Part shown: piece after piece, positions 1 through 12,468 of the stretch
Layout: every line of letters starts with the position of its first letter
Numbering within the stretch: the stretch's first letter is position 1
Position numbers and translations under genes: made by a program
The notes under the pieces: generated by a model
Told to the model about the DNA's origin: nothing
Database searches by the model: none
Seen by the model: only the letters and a program-made list of their open reading frames with translations
From: Aliidiomarina sanyensis
GTDB lineage: Bacteria; Pseudomonadota; Gammaproteobacteria; Enterobacterales; Alteromonadaceae
Reading direction: 5' to 3'
DNA: 64,000 nucleotides
Assembly: GCF_003987175.1 (NCBI RefSeq)
Contig: NZ_PIPM01000001.1
Coordinates: 124,001 to 188,000 of the forward strand

Positions 1-1
1 G

Positions 2-511
2 CGCGGCGATGTTGCAGTCTTCAAGTATCCCGTGGATCCAGATATCGACTATATTAAACGAGTGATTGGCATGCCCGGCGATCGGGTCGTCTATCGGGAT
101 AAGTCATTTATTATCTATGCAGGATGCGCCCCCCAGTGCGAGGGTGTGGAGCCATTGGAGATTGCGCAAACCGAGCAAGAAAATGACTTATTTTTCCGCA
201 ATCAGATGCCATTGGAGCGCTTTACCGAGACCATCGGAGAGCGAACTTTCGATATCCTTGTCGATCCTTTACGCAATCGTGTGTCGGATGACTTGATGTG
301 GGATGTTCCCGAAGCGCATTACTTCCTCGTGGGTGATAACCGCGACAATAGCCTTGATAGCCGCTTTTGGGGATTCGTTCACGAGGATAAACTCGTGGGT
401 CGGGCAACCTTCGTTTGGCTCAGTTTAGAGTTTGAGCGAGATACGTCAAGCTGGCTCCCTCAATGGGTGCCTAGCCGCGTTCGGTTTGACCGCCTCGGGA
501 GGATTGAGTGA
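2..511 (+). CDS. lepB: Signal peptidase I (partial, 5' end outside window)
   Basis: Inner-membrane serine/lysine protease that removes signal peptides from exported preproteins. The frame is open from base 2, so the N-terminal membrane segments and the catalytic Ser box lie upstream of the window. Visible are the [10 protein letters not shown] block, the Lys box ([11 protein letters not shown], general-base Lys) and the late [16 protein letters not shown] block, all diagnostic of LepB. A GTG at 32 could be mistaken for a start, but conserved family sequence precedes it. The stop overlaps the GTG of rnc by 4 bp, the classical lepB-rnc-era arrangement. Confidence 0.96.
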   Translation, partial: RGDVAVFKYPVDPDIDYIKRVIGMPGDRVVYRDKSFIIYAGCAPQCEGVEPLEIAQTEQENDLFFRNQMPLERFTETIGERTFDILVDPLRNRVSDDLMWDVPEAHYFLVGDNRDNSLDSRFWGFVHEDKLVGRATFVWLSLEFERDTSSWLPQWVPSRVRFDRLGRIE

Positions 512-1215
512 GTTTAACAGCGCAACAACGCAAGGATTTAGAGCAACGGATTGGATATCAGTTTACCGATGTAGCGTATCTTCACCAAGCGTTGACGCAT
601 CGCAGTGCCTCTGAAGCGCACTATGAGCGGCTCGAATTTCTCGGTGACTCGATTTTAAGCGTGGTAATTGCTGAAGCACTCTATCATCAGTTCCCAAAAT
701 CGCCGGAAGGGGAATTGAGTCGAATGCGCGCAACATTGGTGTGTGGTTCGATGCTCGCCAAGATTGCGCGAGATTTCGACCTTGGCCGTTTTTTAAACCT
801 TGGGCCTGGGGAAATGAAGAGCGGAGGGCATCGTCGTGAGTCGATTCTCTCTGATGCGGTTGAAGCAATTATTGGTGCGGTATTTTTGGATAGTAATATT
901 CAAACTGCACAAGCATTGGTTCGTGCATGGTTTGCACCCCGTCTTGCAGCGATAAAGCCCGGAAATAATCAAAAAGATCCAAAAACCCGTTTGCAGGAAT
1001 TCTTGCAAGGACGCCAGCTCTCTCTCCCGGTATATGAAGTTGAGATGACTCAAGGGCAGGCACATAATCAACGGTTTACCGTGAGTTGCACGGTTGAGAA
1101 TCTTCCCGAGGCCGTACTCGCCACAGGAACCAGTCGAAGAAAAGCAGAACAGGCCGCGGCCTCGAAAGTTATTGAATTGTTGGCGGAACAAACCGGCAGC
1201 AAGGAGTTGTTATGA
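508..1215 (+). CDS. rnc: Ribonuclease III
   Basis: Endonuclease that cleaves double-stranded RNA, processing rRNA precursors and mRNAs. The 235-residue protein has the usual length. The signature ERLEFLGDS lies at residues 40-48, and acidic metal ligands E40, E43, D47, D116 and E119 are visible. A dsRNA-binding domain occupies about residues 157-226, ending in the [10 protein letters not shown] helix. The GTG start overlaps the lepB stop by 4 bp (GTGA), and the stop overlaps era by 4 bp, so translation is probably coupled through lepB-rnc-era. Confidence 0.97.
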   Translation: MSLTAQQRKDLEQRIGYQFTDVAYLHQALTHRSASEAHYERLEFLGDSILSVVIAEALYHQFPKSPEGELSRMRATLVCGSMLAKIARDFDLGRFLNLGPGEMKSGGHRRESILSDAVEAIIGAVFLDSNIQTAQALVRAWFAPRLAAIKPGNNQKDPKTRLQEFLQGRQLSLPVYEVEMTQGQAHNQRFTVSCTVENLPEAVLATGTSRRKAEQAAASKVIELLAEQTGSKELL

Positions 1216-2135
1216 ACCTACCAGAGCACAATGAACAAGGCTTCCAAACATATAATGGGTTCGTAGCCATTGTAGGCCGTCCAAACGTGGGGAAGTCGAC
1301 CCTTCTCAATCAGCTGTTGGGACAAAAAGTCAGTATTACATCGAAGAAAGCGCAAACAACGCGCCACCGAATTTTGGGGATTGATACGGAAGGGCCTTAT
1401 CAGACAATTTATGTGGATACTCCGGGGCTCCATAAAGATGAAAAGCGTGCGATCAATCGCTTGATGAATCGCGCAGCAAGCTCATCGATTGGTGATGTCG
1501 ACCTCGTTCTGTTTATCGTTGAAGGCACCCACTGGACTGAAGACGACGCGATGGTTTTAAGTAAAATCCAACGTGCGAATCGTCCAACGATGTTGATCAT
1601 CAACAAAATTGATCAAGTCAAAGACAAGGGGAGTTTGTTGCCTCATATTCAAAAGCTCAGTGAGCAATACGAATTTGTTGATATCTTCCCGTTATCCGCT
1701 TTGTCCCCGGAATCAATGCCGAAGCTCAAGAGCATTGTGCGCCCGTATTTGCGCGCGGGTATCCATTTTTATCCGGAAGATTATGTAACGGACCGAAGCG
1801 TTCGATTCATGGCCGCGGAGATCGTGCGCGAGAAACTGATGCGTTTTACCGGGGATGAGCTGCCATATTCAACAACTGTGGAAATAGAGAAGTACGAGCA
1901 AGGGGCCAATGGAATCGTCCACATTCATGCACTAATTCTGGTCGAGCGGGAAGGGCAAAAGCGCATGGTCATTGGCAACAAAGGAGCAAAATTGAAAACA
2001 GTTGGAGCTGAGGCTCGGCGTGACTTGGAAAAGCTTCTTGATACCCAAGTCAACCTGCAACTGTGGGTGAAGGTGAAATCTGGCTGGGCCGATGATGAGC
2101 GTGCCTTGCGCAGTTTGGGTTACGGAGAGGACTGA
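1212..2135 (+). CDS. era: GTPase Era
   Basis: Essential GTPase that binds the 3' end of 16S rRNA in 30S assembly. The 307-residue protein has G1 (GRPNVGKS, 22-29), G3 (DTPG, 69-72) and G4 (NKID, 131-134). A C-terminal KH domain spans about residues 205-290, with the [13 protein letters not shown] loop. The ATG overlaps the rnc stop (ATGA). The stop shares one base with the recO start. Confidence 0.98.
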   Translation: MNLPEHNEQGFQTYNGFVAIVGRPNVGKSTLLNQLLGQKVSITSKKAQTTRHRILGIDTEGPYQTIYVDTPGLHKDEKRAINRLMNRAASSSIGDVDLVLFIVEGTHWTEDDAMVLSKIQRANRPTMLIINKIDQVKDKGSLLPHIQKLSEQYEFVDIFPLSALSPESMPKLKSIVRPYLRAGIHFYPEDYVTDRSVRFMAAEIVREKLMRFTGDELPYSTTVEIEKYEQGANGIVHIHALILVEREGQKRMVIGNKGAKLKTVGAEARRDLEKLLDTQVNLQLWVKVKSGWADDERALRSLGYGED

Positions 2136-2872
2136 TGCAACAGGCCTTCGTGTTGCACCGATGGCCTTATCAAGAGCATGGGTTGCTCATCGACTTATTG
2201 CTGAGCAATGACACCCGTATTCGTGCCATCTCGAAATATGCGCGAAGTCGACGAAGCAAAATTCGCGGTTCGTTTGAACCGTTTCAAACCCTTGACCTTG
2301 AGCTCATCGGCCGGGGTGACTTAAAGGTCGTTCGAACCGTTGAGGTCACACAGCGCTTTTCTCTCGCGGGTGATCGCGTCTACAGCGGTCTCTATGTAAA
2401 TGAAATTACCCAGCGCCTTTTGCGTGAGCATATTGAGGCGGAAGGGGTCTACGGGGCATATGCTCAAACACTGAGTCTTCTCGCGGACGGTGTGGATCCG
2501 CATTTCGTATTGCGACGCTTTGAATGGCAGTTATTGGATGCGTTAGATCTACTCGACTCCTTTACCCATGAAGCCCGTGCGGGGGATCCCATTGATCCCG
2601 AACGAAACTATACTTACGTTCCCGGCACGGGCTTTTTAGAAGTGGCGCCAGGGCAACGCGAATCCAATGCCCTCGCCGGTGAAAGTATTTTAAAAATGGC
2701 TCAATTTACCGTTGATGATCCGCTCGTGATGCGTCAGTTTCGGAGTATTTTGCGTCGCGCACTGGTCCCGCATCTTGGTGATAAGCCGTTAAAGAGTCGT
2801 GAGCTCTTATTGGCAAGCCGCGCGACCCAATCCAGAATTCTTGAGGAGAAGGATGCAAGTGATACACGATAA
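2135..2872 (+). CDS. recO: DNA repair protein RecO
   Basis: RecFOR-pathway mediator that anneals ssDNA and loads RecA at gaps. The 245 residues begin with the family opening [12 protein letters not shown], followed by an N-terminal OB fold (about 1-80) and an alpha-helical C-terminal domain. The GTG-free ATG start overlaps the era stop by 1 bp. No zinc-binding Cys set is visible, as is common in gammaproteobacterial RecO. The gene overlaps the start of pdxJ by 20 bp. Confidence 0.95.
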   Translation: MQQAFVLHRWPYQEHGLLIDLLLSNDTRIRAISKYARSRRSKIRGSFEPFQTLDLELIGRGDLKVVRTVEVTQRFSLAGDRVYSGLYVNEITQRLLREHIEAEGVYGAYAQTLSLLADGVDPHFVLRRFEWQLLDALDLLDSFTHEARAGDPIDPERNYTYVPGTGFLEVAPGQRESNALAGESILKMAQFTVDDPLVMRQFRSILRRALVPHLGDKPLKSRELLLASRATQSRILEEKDASDTR

Positions 2873-3611
2873 AACCACATTGCCTGTTGGCCCCGCACTT
2901 CTTGGGGTGAATATTGATCATGTTGCGACACTGCGAAATGCCCGAGGTGTTTCCTACCCTGAGCCCGTTCATGCGGCCGCCGTCGCAGAGCAGGCCGGGG
3001 CTGATGGAATCACCATTCACTTGCGGGAAGACCGCCGGCATATTACGGACCGCGATGTTCGTTTGCTCGCGGAAACCATTCAAACGCGCATGAATCTTGA
3101 AATGGCGATGACCGATGAGATGGTCCAGATTGCCATAGACACCAAGCCGACCTATGTATGCCTTGTGCCCGAAAAGCGTGAAGAATTGACGACGGAAGGA
3201 GGCCTCGATGTAGCCGGGCAGCTGAACCGCTGTCGTGATGTAGTCACGCGATTAAGTGAGGCTGGAATACTTGTCTCGCTCTTCATTGATGCAGATCCTC
3301 GACAAATTGACGCCTCTGCCGCCGCGGGCGCTCCTTATGTAGAACTCCACACGGGACACTACGCGGAGACAACGGGCTCTGCACAAGCGCAAGCTTTGTT
3401 GAATATTGAGAAGGGCGCGCAGCTCGCACACCAAGCAGGACTGGTTGTGAACGCGGGGCACGGTTTGCACTATCACAATACGGCGGCAATTGCGCGAATT
3501 CCGGAAATCTATGAACTGAATATTGGGCATGCAATTATGGCGCGCGCCATGTTCTGTGGCTTACATCAAGCGGTTGCAGATATGCGGGCAATTCTTCAGG
3601 CGGCCCGTTAA
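2853..3611 (+). CDS. pdxJ: Pyridoxine 5'-phosphate synthase
   Basis: Condenses 1-deoxyxylulose 5-phosphate with 3-amino-2-oxopropyl phosphate to make pyridoxine 5'-phosphate, the last ring-forming step of vitamin B6 synthesis. It is a TIM barrel with [17 protein letters not shown] near the N terminus, [13 protein letters not shown] and the C-terminal ELNIGHAIM phosphate-binding strand. An upstream in-frame start at 2799 exists. I chose the ATG at 2853 (252 aa) because a strong AGGAGAAGG Shine-Dalgarno sequence abuts it and the length then matches the family. Confidence 0.96.
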   Translation: MQVIHDKTTLPVGPALLGVNIDHVATLRNARGVSYPEPVHAAAVAEQAGADGITIHLREDRRHITDRDVRLLAETIQTRMNLEMAMTDEMVQIAIDTKPTYVCLVPEKREELTTEGGLDVAGQLNRCRDVVTRLSEAGILVSLFIDADPRQIDASAAAGAPYVELHTGHYAETTGSAQAQALLNIEKGAQLAHQAGLVVNAGHGLHYHNTAAIARIPEIYELNIGHAIMARAMFCGLHQAVADMRAILQAAR

Positions 3612-3992
3612 ATGGCGATCGTCGGGATTGGCACTGATATAGTCGAAGTCGCCCGTGTGCAACGGGCGATTGAGCGGCAACCGATGTTCGCTGAGCGCCT
3701 CCTGACCGAATCAGAACGCGCGGAGATGTCCGCTGCTCGATTTCCAGAACGCTACCTAGCGAAGCGCTTTGCAGCGAAAGAGGCAGCACTCAAAGCACTC
3801 GGAACTGGTCTCGCACAGGGTATTCGCTGGCACGACATGGAAGTAAGCCATTCGGAGTTAGGGCAGCCGTTGCTCACTTTTTATGGTGGGGCACAGCAGC
3901 GGGCCGAATTATTGGGTGTTCAGCGCGTTCACCTCTCGCTCAGTGATGAGGCCCACTACGCACAGGCTATGGTGGTGCTTGAAAGCGCGTAA
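3612..3992 (+). CDS. acpS: Holo-[acyl-carrier-protein] synthase
   Basis: Transfers 4'-phosphopantetheine from CoA to the serine of apo-ACP, activating it for fatty acid synthesis. The protein is 126 aa, the standard AcpS size. The motif GIGTDIVEVARV carries metal ligand D9, and KRFAAKEAALKALGTG carries E57. The ATG directly abuts the pdxJ stop, so the two genes are co-transcribed. It is the last gene of the lepB-acpS chain. Confidence 0.97.
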   Translation: MAIVGIGTDIVEVARVQRAIERQPMFAERLLTESERAEMSAARFPERYLAKRFAAKEAALKALGTGLAQGIRWHDMEVSHSELGQPLLTFYGGAQQRAELLGVQRVHLSLSDEAHYAQAMVVLESA

Positions 3993-4081
3993 AAACATCC
4001 ATTTCGCGTTGACAGGGCGTTCAGGATTTCGCACATTGAATAGCTGAGGAGCCCATCGTTTAAGTCGTCGCAGGGGGAAGC

Positions 4082-6292
4082 ATGGTTCAGGTTCGAAATG
4101 TGCACGTGGATAAGCAATCCAGCAGGCCAGAAGCATGGCAAGCGGATGACGTGCCACGAGACCAACAAGAAGCGCTGCTTTCGCTCTCACAACAACTCCA
4201 TCTTATTATTGAAAACCATCCTGACGCTGAGCAGCATCGCGAGCTCTTGCTCAAAGGCCAGGAGATGGTTGAAATTCTCGCTGCCCTTAAATTGGATCTT
4301 CGTGGCCTCCAAGCTGCACTCTGCTTTGCTCTTTACGACGCTCGATTGATCGATGATGCGTGGGTGGAAAAACACCTTACAGCGGAGAGTGTGGTCCTCC
4401 TTGCGCATATCAAACAAATGGATAGCATCGGTGCTTTACAATACTTTCGTCATGGTCGTCCTGGGGAAGCGCAGATCGATACGGTGCGTCGAATGCTGTT
4501 GGCCATGGTGGAGGATGTTCGTGCGGTTTTAATCAAACTCGCCGAGCGTATTTGTCAGCTGCGACAGGTGAAGCGCTTCGATGAAGAAACCCGCGTCCTG
4601 ATCGCTAAAGAATGCAGTGAGATCTACGCTCCTTTAGCGAATCGTTTAGGGGTGGGGCAGCTCAAATGGGAGCTTGAAGATCTCGCCTTTCGATATCTCC
4701 ATCCTGATATTTACGCCTCCATTGCGCGCCAACTGGATGAGAAACGGTGGCAGCGCGAGCATTACATCGATGACTTCGTAGCGCAATTACAAACCGCATT
4801 GCGGGAGCAAAATATTGAGGCTCAGGTGTATGGGCGGCCGAAACATATCTTTAGCATCTGGAAAAAGATGCAAAAGAAGAATTTGCGTTTCGATGAGCTT
4901 TTCGATATTCGAGCGGTTCGGGTGGTGACCCAAAACTTAAAAGACTGTTATGGCGCGTTAGGAATCGTACATTCGCTCTGGCGGCATTTGAATTCTGAGT
5001 TTGATGATTATGTCGCCACACCCAAGCCCAATGGATATCAATCAATCCACACGGTGGTCATTGGGCCGGAGCAAAAACATGTCGAAATTCAAATTCGATC
5101 GGAGCAAATGCATGACGATGCTGAATTAGGCGTCGCTGCGCACTGGGTCTACAAAGAGGGGCAACCCAGTGGCCGAGCGCAGGGCTACGAAGAGAAGATT
5201 TCTTGGTTACGCAAGCTACTCGCTTGGCATGAGGATATGGCGGAAAATGAGGAATTGGTCCAAGAAATCCGCAGTCAAGTGTTTGAAGACCGGGTCTATG
5301 TGTTTACCCCGAAAGGGGATGTGATCGACCTGCCGATGGGATCAACTCCATTGGATTTTGCTTATTACGTCCACTCGCAAGTCGGACACCGTTGTATTGG
5401 TGCCAAAGTCGATGGCCGCATTGTTCCGTTCACTTACGTTCTGCAAAATGCTGAGCGGGTTGAGATTCTTACGCAAAAAGAAGCAAGGCCGAAGCGTGAT
5501 TGGATGAACCCAGCGTTAGGCTATCTGAAATCTGCTCGGGCCCGGAGTAAAGTCCATGCGTTTTTCAAAAAGCAGGACCGCGAACAAAATATTCTTCAGG
5601 GTCGCGAGTTACTCGAGACCGAATTGGCGAAGGTCAAACTGACTTTGAACGACGTCGGCCCGGCTGTAGAGCGCTTCAACATGACGCATGTTGATGATTT
5701 ACTCGCGGCGATTGGCGCGGGAGATGTTCGTCTCCATCAAGTCGTGAATTTCCTCAAGGCGCCAGCCAGCGAAGATGAGACTGAGGAACTTGAAAAACTT
5801 GCCAGCCGGAAGAAGCCCTCTGAGCGTTCGAAGAAGACACGCGACGGTGTTAAAGTAGGCGGGATTGGGAATCTCATGATGAGCTTTGCAAAGTGCTGCC
5901 AGCCGCTTCCCGGTGATCCCATCAAAGGATATGTCACACAAGGGCGCGGAGTTTCCGTACACCACGAAGGATGCGATCAGTTATTGCAGTTGCTCGAACA
6001 AAATCCGGCACGGGCGATTGATGTGACTTGGGTTGAGGATCAACAACAACGATATGCCACGCGGTTGGTGATTGTGGCGGATGATCGACCCGGCTTATTA
6101 CATGACATTACGAGTATCATCAGTCATGAGAAACTCAACGTAAATGATGTCTCCGCACGGCACGACGATACAACACACAGTGTGCTCATTGAGCTTGAAG
6201 TGATGGTGTACAACAACAGTGAAATCCAACGGGTTTTGGGCCGGATCCAGCAAGTAAGTCACGTGCGAAGCGCGCAACGAAAATCATCTTAG
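4082..6292 (+). CDS. relA: (p)ppGpp synthetase RelA
   Basis: Ribosome-associated GTP pyrophosphokinase of the stringent response. The order is a degenerate HD region (no HDxxED, so hydrolase-dead as in RelA rather than SpoT), a synthetase domain (GRPKHIFSIWKKM, FDELFDIRAVRVV), a TGS domain (VYVFTPKGDVIDLP), a zinc-finger region with Cys-Cys (FAKCCQPLPGD) and a C-terminal ACT domain. At 736 aa it has RelA length. SD GGGGGA precedes the ATG. A consensus -35 TTGACA at 4009 has only a poor -10. The rlmD gene that often precedes relA in enterics is not here. Confidence 0.97.
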   Translation: MVQVRNVHVDKQSSRPEAWQADDVPRDQQEALLSLSQQLHLIIENHPDAEQHRELLLKGQEMVEILAALKLDLRGLQAALCFALYDARLIDDAWVEKHLTAESVVLLAHIKQMDSIGALQYFRHGRPGEAQIDTVRRMLLAMVEDVRAVLIKLAERICQLRQVKRFDEETRVLIAKECSEIYAPLANRLGVGQLKWELEDLAFRYLHPDIYASIARQLDEKRWQREHYIDDFVAQLQTALREQNIEAQVYGRPKHIFSIWKKMQKKNLRFDELFDIRAVRVVTQNLKDCYGALGIVHSLWRHLNSEFDDYVATPKPNGYQSIHTVVIGPEQKHVEIQIRSEQMHDDAELGVAAHWVYKEGQPSGRAQGYEEKISWLRKLLAWHEDMAENEELVQEIRSQVFEDRVYVFTPKGDVIDLPMGSTPLDFAYYVHSQVGHRCIGAKVDGRIVPFTYVLQNAERVEILTQKEARPKRDWMNPALGYLKSARARSKVHAFFKKQDREQNILQGRELLETELAKVKLTLNDVGPAVERFNMTHVDDLLAAIGAGDVRLHQVVNFLKAPASEDETEELEKLASRKKPSERSKKTRDGVKVGGIGNLMMSFAKCCQPLPGDPIKGYVTQGRGVSVHHEGCDQLLQLLEQNPARAIDVTWVEDQQQRYATRLVIVADDRPGLLHDITSIISHEKLNVNDVSARHDDTTHSVLIELEVMVYNNSEIQRVLGRIQQVSHVRSAQRKSS

Positions 6293-6300
6293 GAACGCTT

Positions 6301-7143
6301 ATGAAACCATCAGCAGAGGCCCTTGTTGCGTCTCAAACGAGTGAGCGAACGCTCCCACAGACAGCGCGTCTGCTTGATATTATGCAAGCACTCCGCGATC
6401 CACAGACCGGCTGCCCATGGGACTTGAACCAAACCATGGAAACTTTGATTCCTTATACAATTGAAGAGACCTATGAGGTTGCCGATGCGATTACGCGGGG
6501 TGGCCGCGAAGAAATAAAAGATGAATTGGGCGATTTGCTTTTTCAGGTCGTTTTTTACGCCCAACTGGCGCGCGAGCAAGGTGATTTTTCGTTTGATGAA
6601 GTCGCTGGCGCGATCGCGGATAAACTGGTTCGACGCCACCCTCATGTATTTGGAGACGGGCAAGCGGATACGCCGGAAGCGGTGTTACGTCAATGGGAAC
6701 AGATTAAACAACAAGAGCGGGCTAATAAACCAGACGATCATTCCGTTTTTTCAGGGGTTCCCGTAAATTTACCTGCGCTTATGCAAGCACAAAAAATCCA
6801 AAAGCGCTGTGCGAATGTTGGGTTTGATTGGCCTGATGCTGAACCGGTCTTGGCAAAAATACGGGAAGAAGTCGCGGAGGTGGAAGACGCCCTAAGTCAG
6901 ACGTCAGTAAACGCTGAAGCTGTCGAGGAGGAAGTGGGGGACTTGTTGTTCGCGGTGGTGAATTTAGCGCGCCACTGCCAAGTTAACCCTGAAACCGCCT
7001 TACGGAAGGCGAATCAAAAATTTATGCGGCGTTTTAGAGCCGTTGAGCAAACGGCACAGCAGCAGGGGGTTGGCGTCGAAGCGTTGGACCTCAATGCCCT
7101 TGAGGTGCTTTGGCAATCGGTAAAAAGGACAGAAAAAACGTAA
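6301..7143 (+). CDS. mazG: Nucleoside triphosphate pyrophosphohydrolase MazG
   Basis: Hydrolyses (d)NTPs to monophosphates plus PPi. In E. coli it moderates ppGpp-linked nutritional stress, which fits its place 8 bp after relA. Two tandem MazG domains are visible: the first with CPWDLNQTMETLIPYTIEE and EIKDELGDLLFQVVF, the second with KIREEVAEVEDAL and EEVGDLLFAVVN. Metal-binding ExxE/ExxD motifs occur in both. The 280 residues are near the usual 260-280. Confidence 0.96.
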   Translation: MKPSAEALVASQTSERTLPQTARLLDIMQALRDPQTGCPWDLNQTMETLIPYTIEETYEVADAITRGGREEIKDELGDLLFQVVFYAQLAREQGDFSFDEVAGAIADKLVRRHPHVFGDGQADTPEAVLRQWEQIKQQERANKPDDHSVFSGVPVNLPALMQAQKIQKRCANVGFDWPDAEPVLAKIREEVAEVEDALSQTSVNAEAVEEEVGDLLFAVVNLARHCQVNPETALRKANQKFMRRFRAVEQTAQQQGVGVEALDLNALEVLWQSVKRTEKT

Positions 7144-7160
7144 TTCCCCTTGATTGTGAA

Positions 7161-7189
7161 TTGTCGTAAGGCCAATGCACGAGTATACT
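7161..7189 (+). promoter_or_regulatory. Predicted sigma-70 promoter of pyrG
   Basis: -35 TTGTCG (7161-7166), a 17-bp spacer and -10 TATACT (7184-7189) precede pyrG, with an expected start near 7196. This is the best promoter match in the mazG-pyrG gap, so pyrG and eno probably have their own transcript. The match is by eye only. Confidence 0.6.
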
Positions 7190-7219
7190 GTGATCCCGTC
7201 TTTACGTCCTTTTCCTTGA

Positions 7220-10223
<3,004 letters not shown>

Positions 10224-10233
10224 GGATGAGGTA

Positions 10234-10908
10234 GTGAATACGCAGTCAGATATTTTCAGCTACGCAGACTCGAGTAATCTCGGCCTCTCAGCCGAGCTCG
10301 CGGAGCTTTGTAATACGCTCTATGACTCGGAGCTGAAAATTCTGGCTGACACGGGTCCCGATGACCCACGTCTTCTGAAACGGCGTTTGGGCTCGTTAAG
10401 TCACTACGTTCGGCGTGCGGCTCATGCGCTGATTGTTGCCGCGAAGCGCACCGATAACCCATTGCAATTCGATGTTCAAAACGCGTGTTGGCTTTCCCGT
10501 CAGCGCCCTCATGCTCCGCTTCCTAAACTATCCCCAGCGGCTTGGCTACAAAAGCATGTGCAGTTAGCAATGCCGCTACCTGTATGGGAGCGTTTACCGG
10601 CTCAGCAAGGGGCGATCGAGCGGATTCGGTTAGATACCGTGGATGAGATAGACATTACTGGGGAGCGGGTGCATCTCAATCAAACGGGATGGTTTCATTT
10701 TTCAGGTGACCCGGAAGATCCTTCGAGTGATGTCCCACAACGTCGCCTCTTGCGACCGGATAAGGCGTCGATGGTTGCCGCATGCGCCGGCCATCGTTGG
10801 GGGCCTACGGGGCGTCTAGCACCGCAAACGCTGTCTTTACGCGAATTACTTTTGACGACCACGGTCAGTTGGACGGGATTTAGCAACGTTCAGCGACTGC
10901 CATTTTAG
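10234..10908 (+). CDS. Conserved-looking protein of unknown function (eno-ftsB interval)
   Basis: A 224-residue protein I do not recognise. It has no signal peptide, membrane segment or known motif. It is rich in Leu, Arg and Pro and looks cytoplasmic, with a helical, charged N-terminal half (residues 1-75) and a Trp-containing C-terminal half. The GTG start at 10234 has GGATGAGGT just upstream and lies 10 bp after the eno stop, so it is probably co-transcribed with eno. Codon use resembles the flanking housekeeping genes, and no overlapping frame competes. Function unknown. Confidence 0.75.
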   Translation: MNTQSDIFSYADSSNLGLSAELAELCNTLYDSELKILADTGPDDPRLLKRRLGSLSHYVRRAAHALIVAAKRTDNPLQFDVQNACWLSRQRPHAPLPKLSPAAWLQKHVQLAMPLPVWERLPAQQGAIERIRLDTVDEIDITGERVHLNQTGWFHFSGDPEDPSSDVPQRRLLRPDKASMVAACAGHRWGPTGRLAPQTLSLRELLLTTTVSWTGFSNVQRLPF

Positions 10909-10985
10909 ATTAGATAAAAAGATGTATGCTTTCGGTTGGATCAACGAATCGAAGGGTACAGATAGAAAGAAGACGGGAGCATAAG

Positions 10986-11279
10986 ATGCGCGTATTGACC
11001 CTTGTTGCGATCGCCATTGTTCTAATGCTGCAATACCGAATATGGTTTGGCCAGAACGGCCTTCAAGACCTGCGTGAATTGCGCCAAGAAGTGGCCCGGC
11101 AAGCGCAAGCAAATGAATCCTTGCAACAGCGTAATCAACTTCTTGCAGCGGATATCGATGACCTTCGCACGGCCCTTGAAGCGGTTGAAGAACGCGCACG
11201 CAATGAACTCGGGCTAGTGCGTCCTGACGAAACGTTTTTTCGTCTTATCGCGGTTGATGAACAGGAACCCGATACATGA
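10986..11279 (+). CDS. ftsB: Cell division protein FtsB
   Basis: Bitopic inner-membrane protein that bridges FtsQ and FtsL in the divisome. It is 97 aa long, with one N-terminal transmembrane segment (about residues 3-20). A periplasmic coiled coil follows (about 25-70, heptad-like LRELRQEVARQAQ), ending in the ERARNELGLVRPDETFF block typical of FtsB. An upstream in-frame ATG at 10926 is less likely, since the TM segment should be near the start and GGGAGC precedes 10986. The stop overlaps ispD (ATGA), the standard ftsB-ispD-ispF order. Confidence 0.94.
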   Translation: MRVLTLVAIAIVLMLQYRIWFGQNGLQDLRELRQEVARQAQANESLQQRNQLLAADIDDLRTALEAVEERARNELGLVRPDETFFRLIAVDEQEPDT

Positions 11280-11974
11280 TCGGTATTATTCCCGCTGCAG
11301 GAATCGGCTCGCGTATGGGTCTGGAAATTCCCAAGCAATATTTGCGCATTCACGAACGTAGCATATTGGATTACAGCATTGCAGCGTTGCTCGCTGATGC
11401 CAGAATTCAAGAGGTCATTGTGGCCTTACACCCTGATGACACCCTTTTTGTATCAACCGAAGCGGCAAACGATCCGCGGGTCCATTCCGTTATCGGCGGT
11501 ACTACCCGAGCAAAGTCCGTGCAGAACGCTCTTGAACACGCAGCGCTTCAGGCGGAAAAGAACACACTTGTTGTGGTCCATGATGCGGCACGACCTGGGC
11601 TTCCGCCGGATGCTTTGGCACGTCTTCTTGATCAAGCGGAGCGGGATCCTCAGCGCGGCTGTGTCATGGCGTTGCCGGTGCGAGATACGTTAAAATCAGC
11701 GAGTTCCCAATGGCACATCACGGGGACGGTTGATCGCCAGACGGTTTGGCAAGCACAGACACCTCAAGTGTTTCTGTTGGAAGCGCTCCACCATGCACTG
11801 CAACATGCAGAGCGAGCGGGATCTCAGATCACAGATGAGAGTTCAGCGATTGAAGCGCTGGGTGGAAGACCAAAACTCGTGTTAGGGTCTCGTGCGGCAA
11901 TGAAAGTGACAGATCCTGATGATCTTCCGCTGGTTAGTTTCTATTTGAGTCAACAACAGCAAGGTGACCTGTGA
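11276..11974 (+). CDS. ispD: 2-C-methyl-D-erythritol 4-phosphate cytidylyltransferase
   Basis: MEP-pathway enzyme that joins CTP and MEP to form CDP-methylerythritol. The 232-aa protein has the nucleotide-binding [10 protein letters not shown] loop near the N terminus, [11 protein letters not shown], the [12 protein letters not shown] block and a late DPDDLPL motif, all family hallmarks. The start overlaps ftsB and the stop overlaps the GTG of ispF by 4 bp, so translation is likely coupled. Confidence 0.97.
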   Translation: MIGIIPAAGIGSRMGLEIPKQYLRIHERSILDYSIAALLADARIQEVIVALHPDDTLFVSTEAANDPRVHSVIGGTTRAKSVQNALEHAALQAEKNTLVVVHDAARPGLPPDALARLLDQAERDPQRGCVMALPVRDTLKSASSQWHITGTVDRQTVWQAQTPQVFLLEALHHALQHAERAGSQITDESSAIEALGGRPKLVLGSRAAMKVTDPDDLPLVSFYLSQQQQGDL

Positions 11975-12468
11975 GAATTGGACAAGGGTTTGACGTGCAT
12001 AAATTTGGTGGTGACGGTCCAATTGTTTTGGGCGGTGTCACCATTGAGCATGAACAAGGGTTGGTTGCTCATTCTGACGGCGATGTAGCGCTCCATGCGC
12101 TCGCTGATGCCTTTTTAGGTGCGTGTGGTTTGGGGGACATAGGGGTTTGGTTTCCGGACCATGATCCTGCTTTCGCGGGAGCGGATTCCGGCGAGCTCTT
12201 GAAAAAGGTTTATCTGGAAGTCCGACGGAAAGGGTTTACCCTGGGAAATCTCGATTTGACGATCATTTGTGAAAAACCAAAAATTGGACCCTATCGAGCC
12301 GCGATTCGTCGTCGTATCGCTGAGCTCTTACTCACGTCTGAAGAACGTGTAAATGTCAAAGCAACGACAACGGAAAAACTCGGGTTTACAGGTCGCGGTG
12401 AGGGAATTGCAAGTATGGCTGTCGTGTTGCTTATCCCCCGACATGTAGCGAACGAGGTGGAAGCGTGA
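11971..12468 (+). CDS. ispF: 2-C-methyl-D-erythritol 2,4-cyclodiphosphate synthase
   Basis: MEP-pathway zinc enzyme that cyclises CDP-ME 2-phosphate with release of CMP. It opens [11 protein letters not shown] with metal ligands D8 and H10; [14 protein letters not shown] and the [17 protein letters not shown] block are typical. The GTG start overlaps the ispD stop by 4 bp and the stop overlaps the GTG of truD by 4 bp. At 165 aa it is of normal size. Confidence 0.97.
   Translation: MRIGQGFDVHKFGGDGPIVLGGVTIEHEQGLVAHSDGDVALHALADAFLGACGLGDIGVWFPDHDPAFAGADSGELLKKVYLEVRRKGFTLGNLDLTIICEKPKIGPYRAAIRRRIAELLLTSEERVNVKATTTEKLGFTGRGEGIASMAVVLLIPRHVANEVEA

Noticed and set aside
3993-4081. Promoter for relA from TTGACA at 4009
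   Set aside because: The -35 is perfect, but the -10 at 17-bp spacing (CACATT) is poor; mentioned only in the relA entry.
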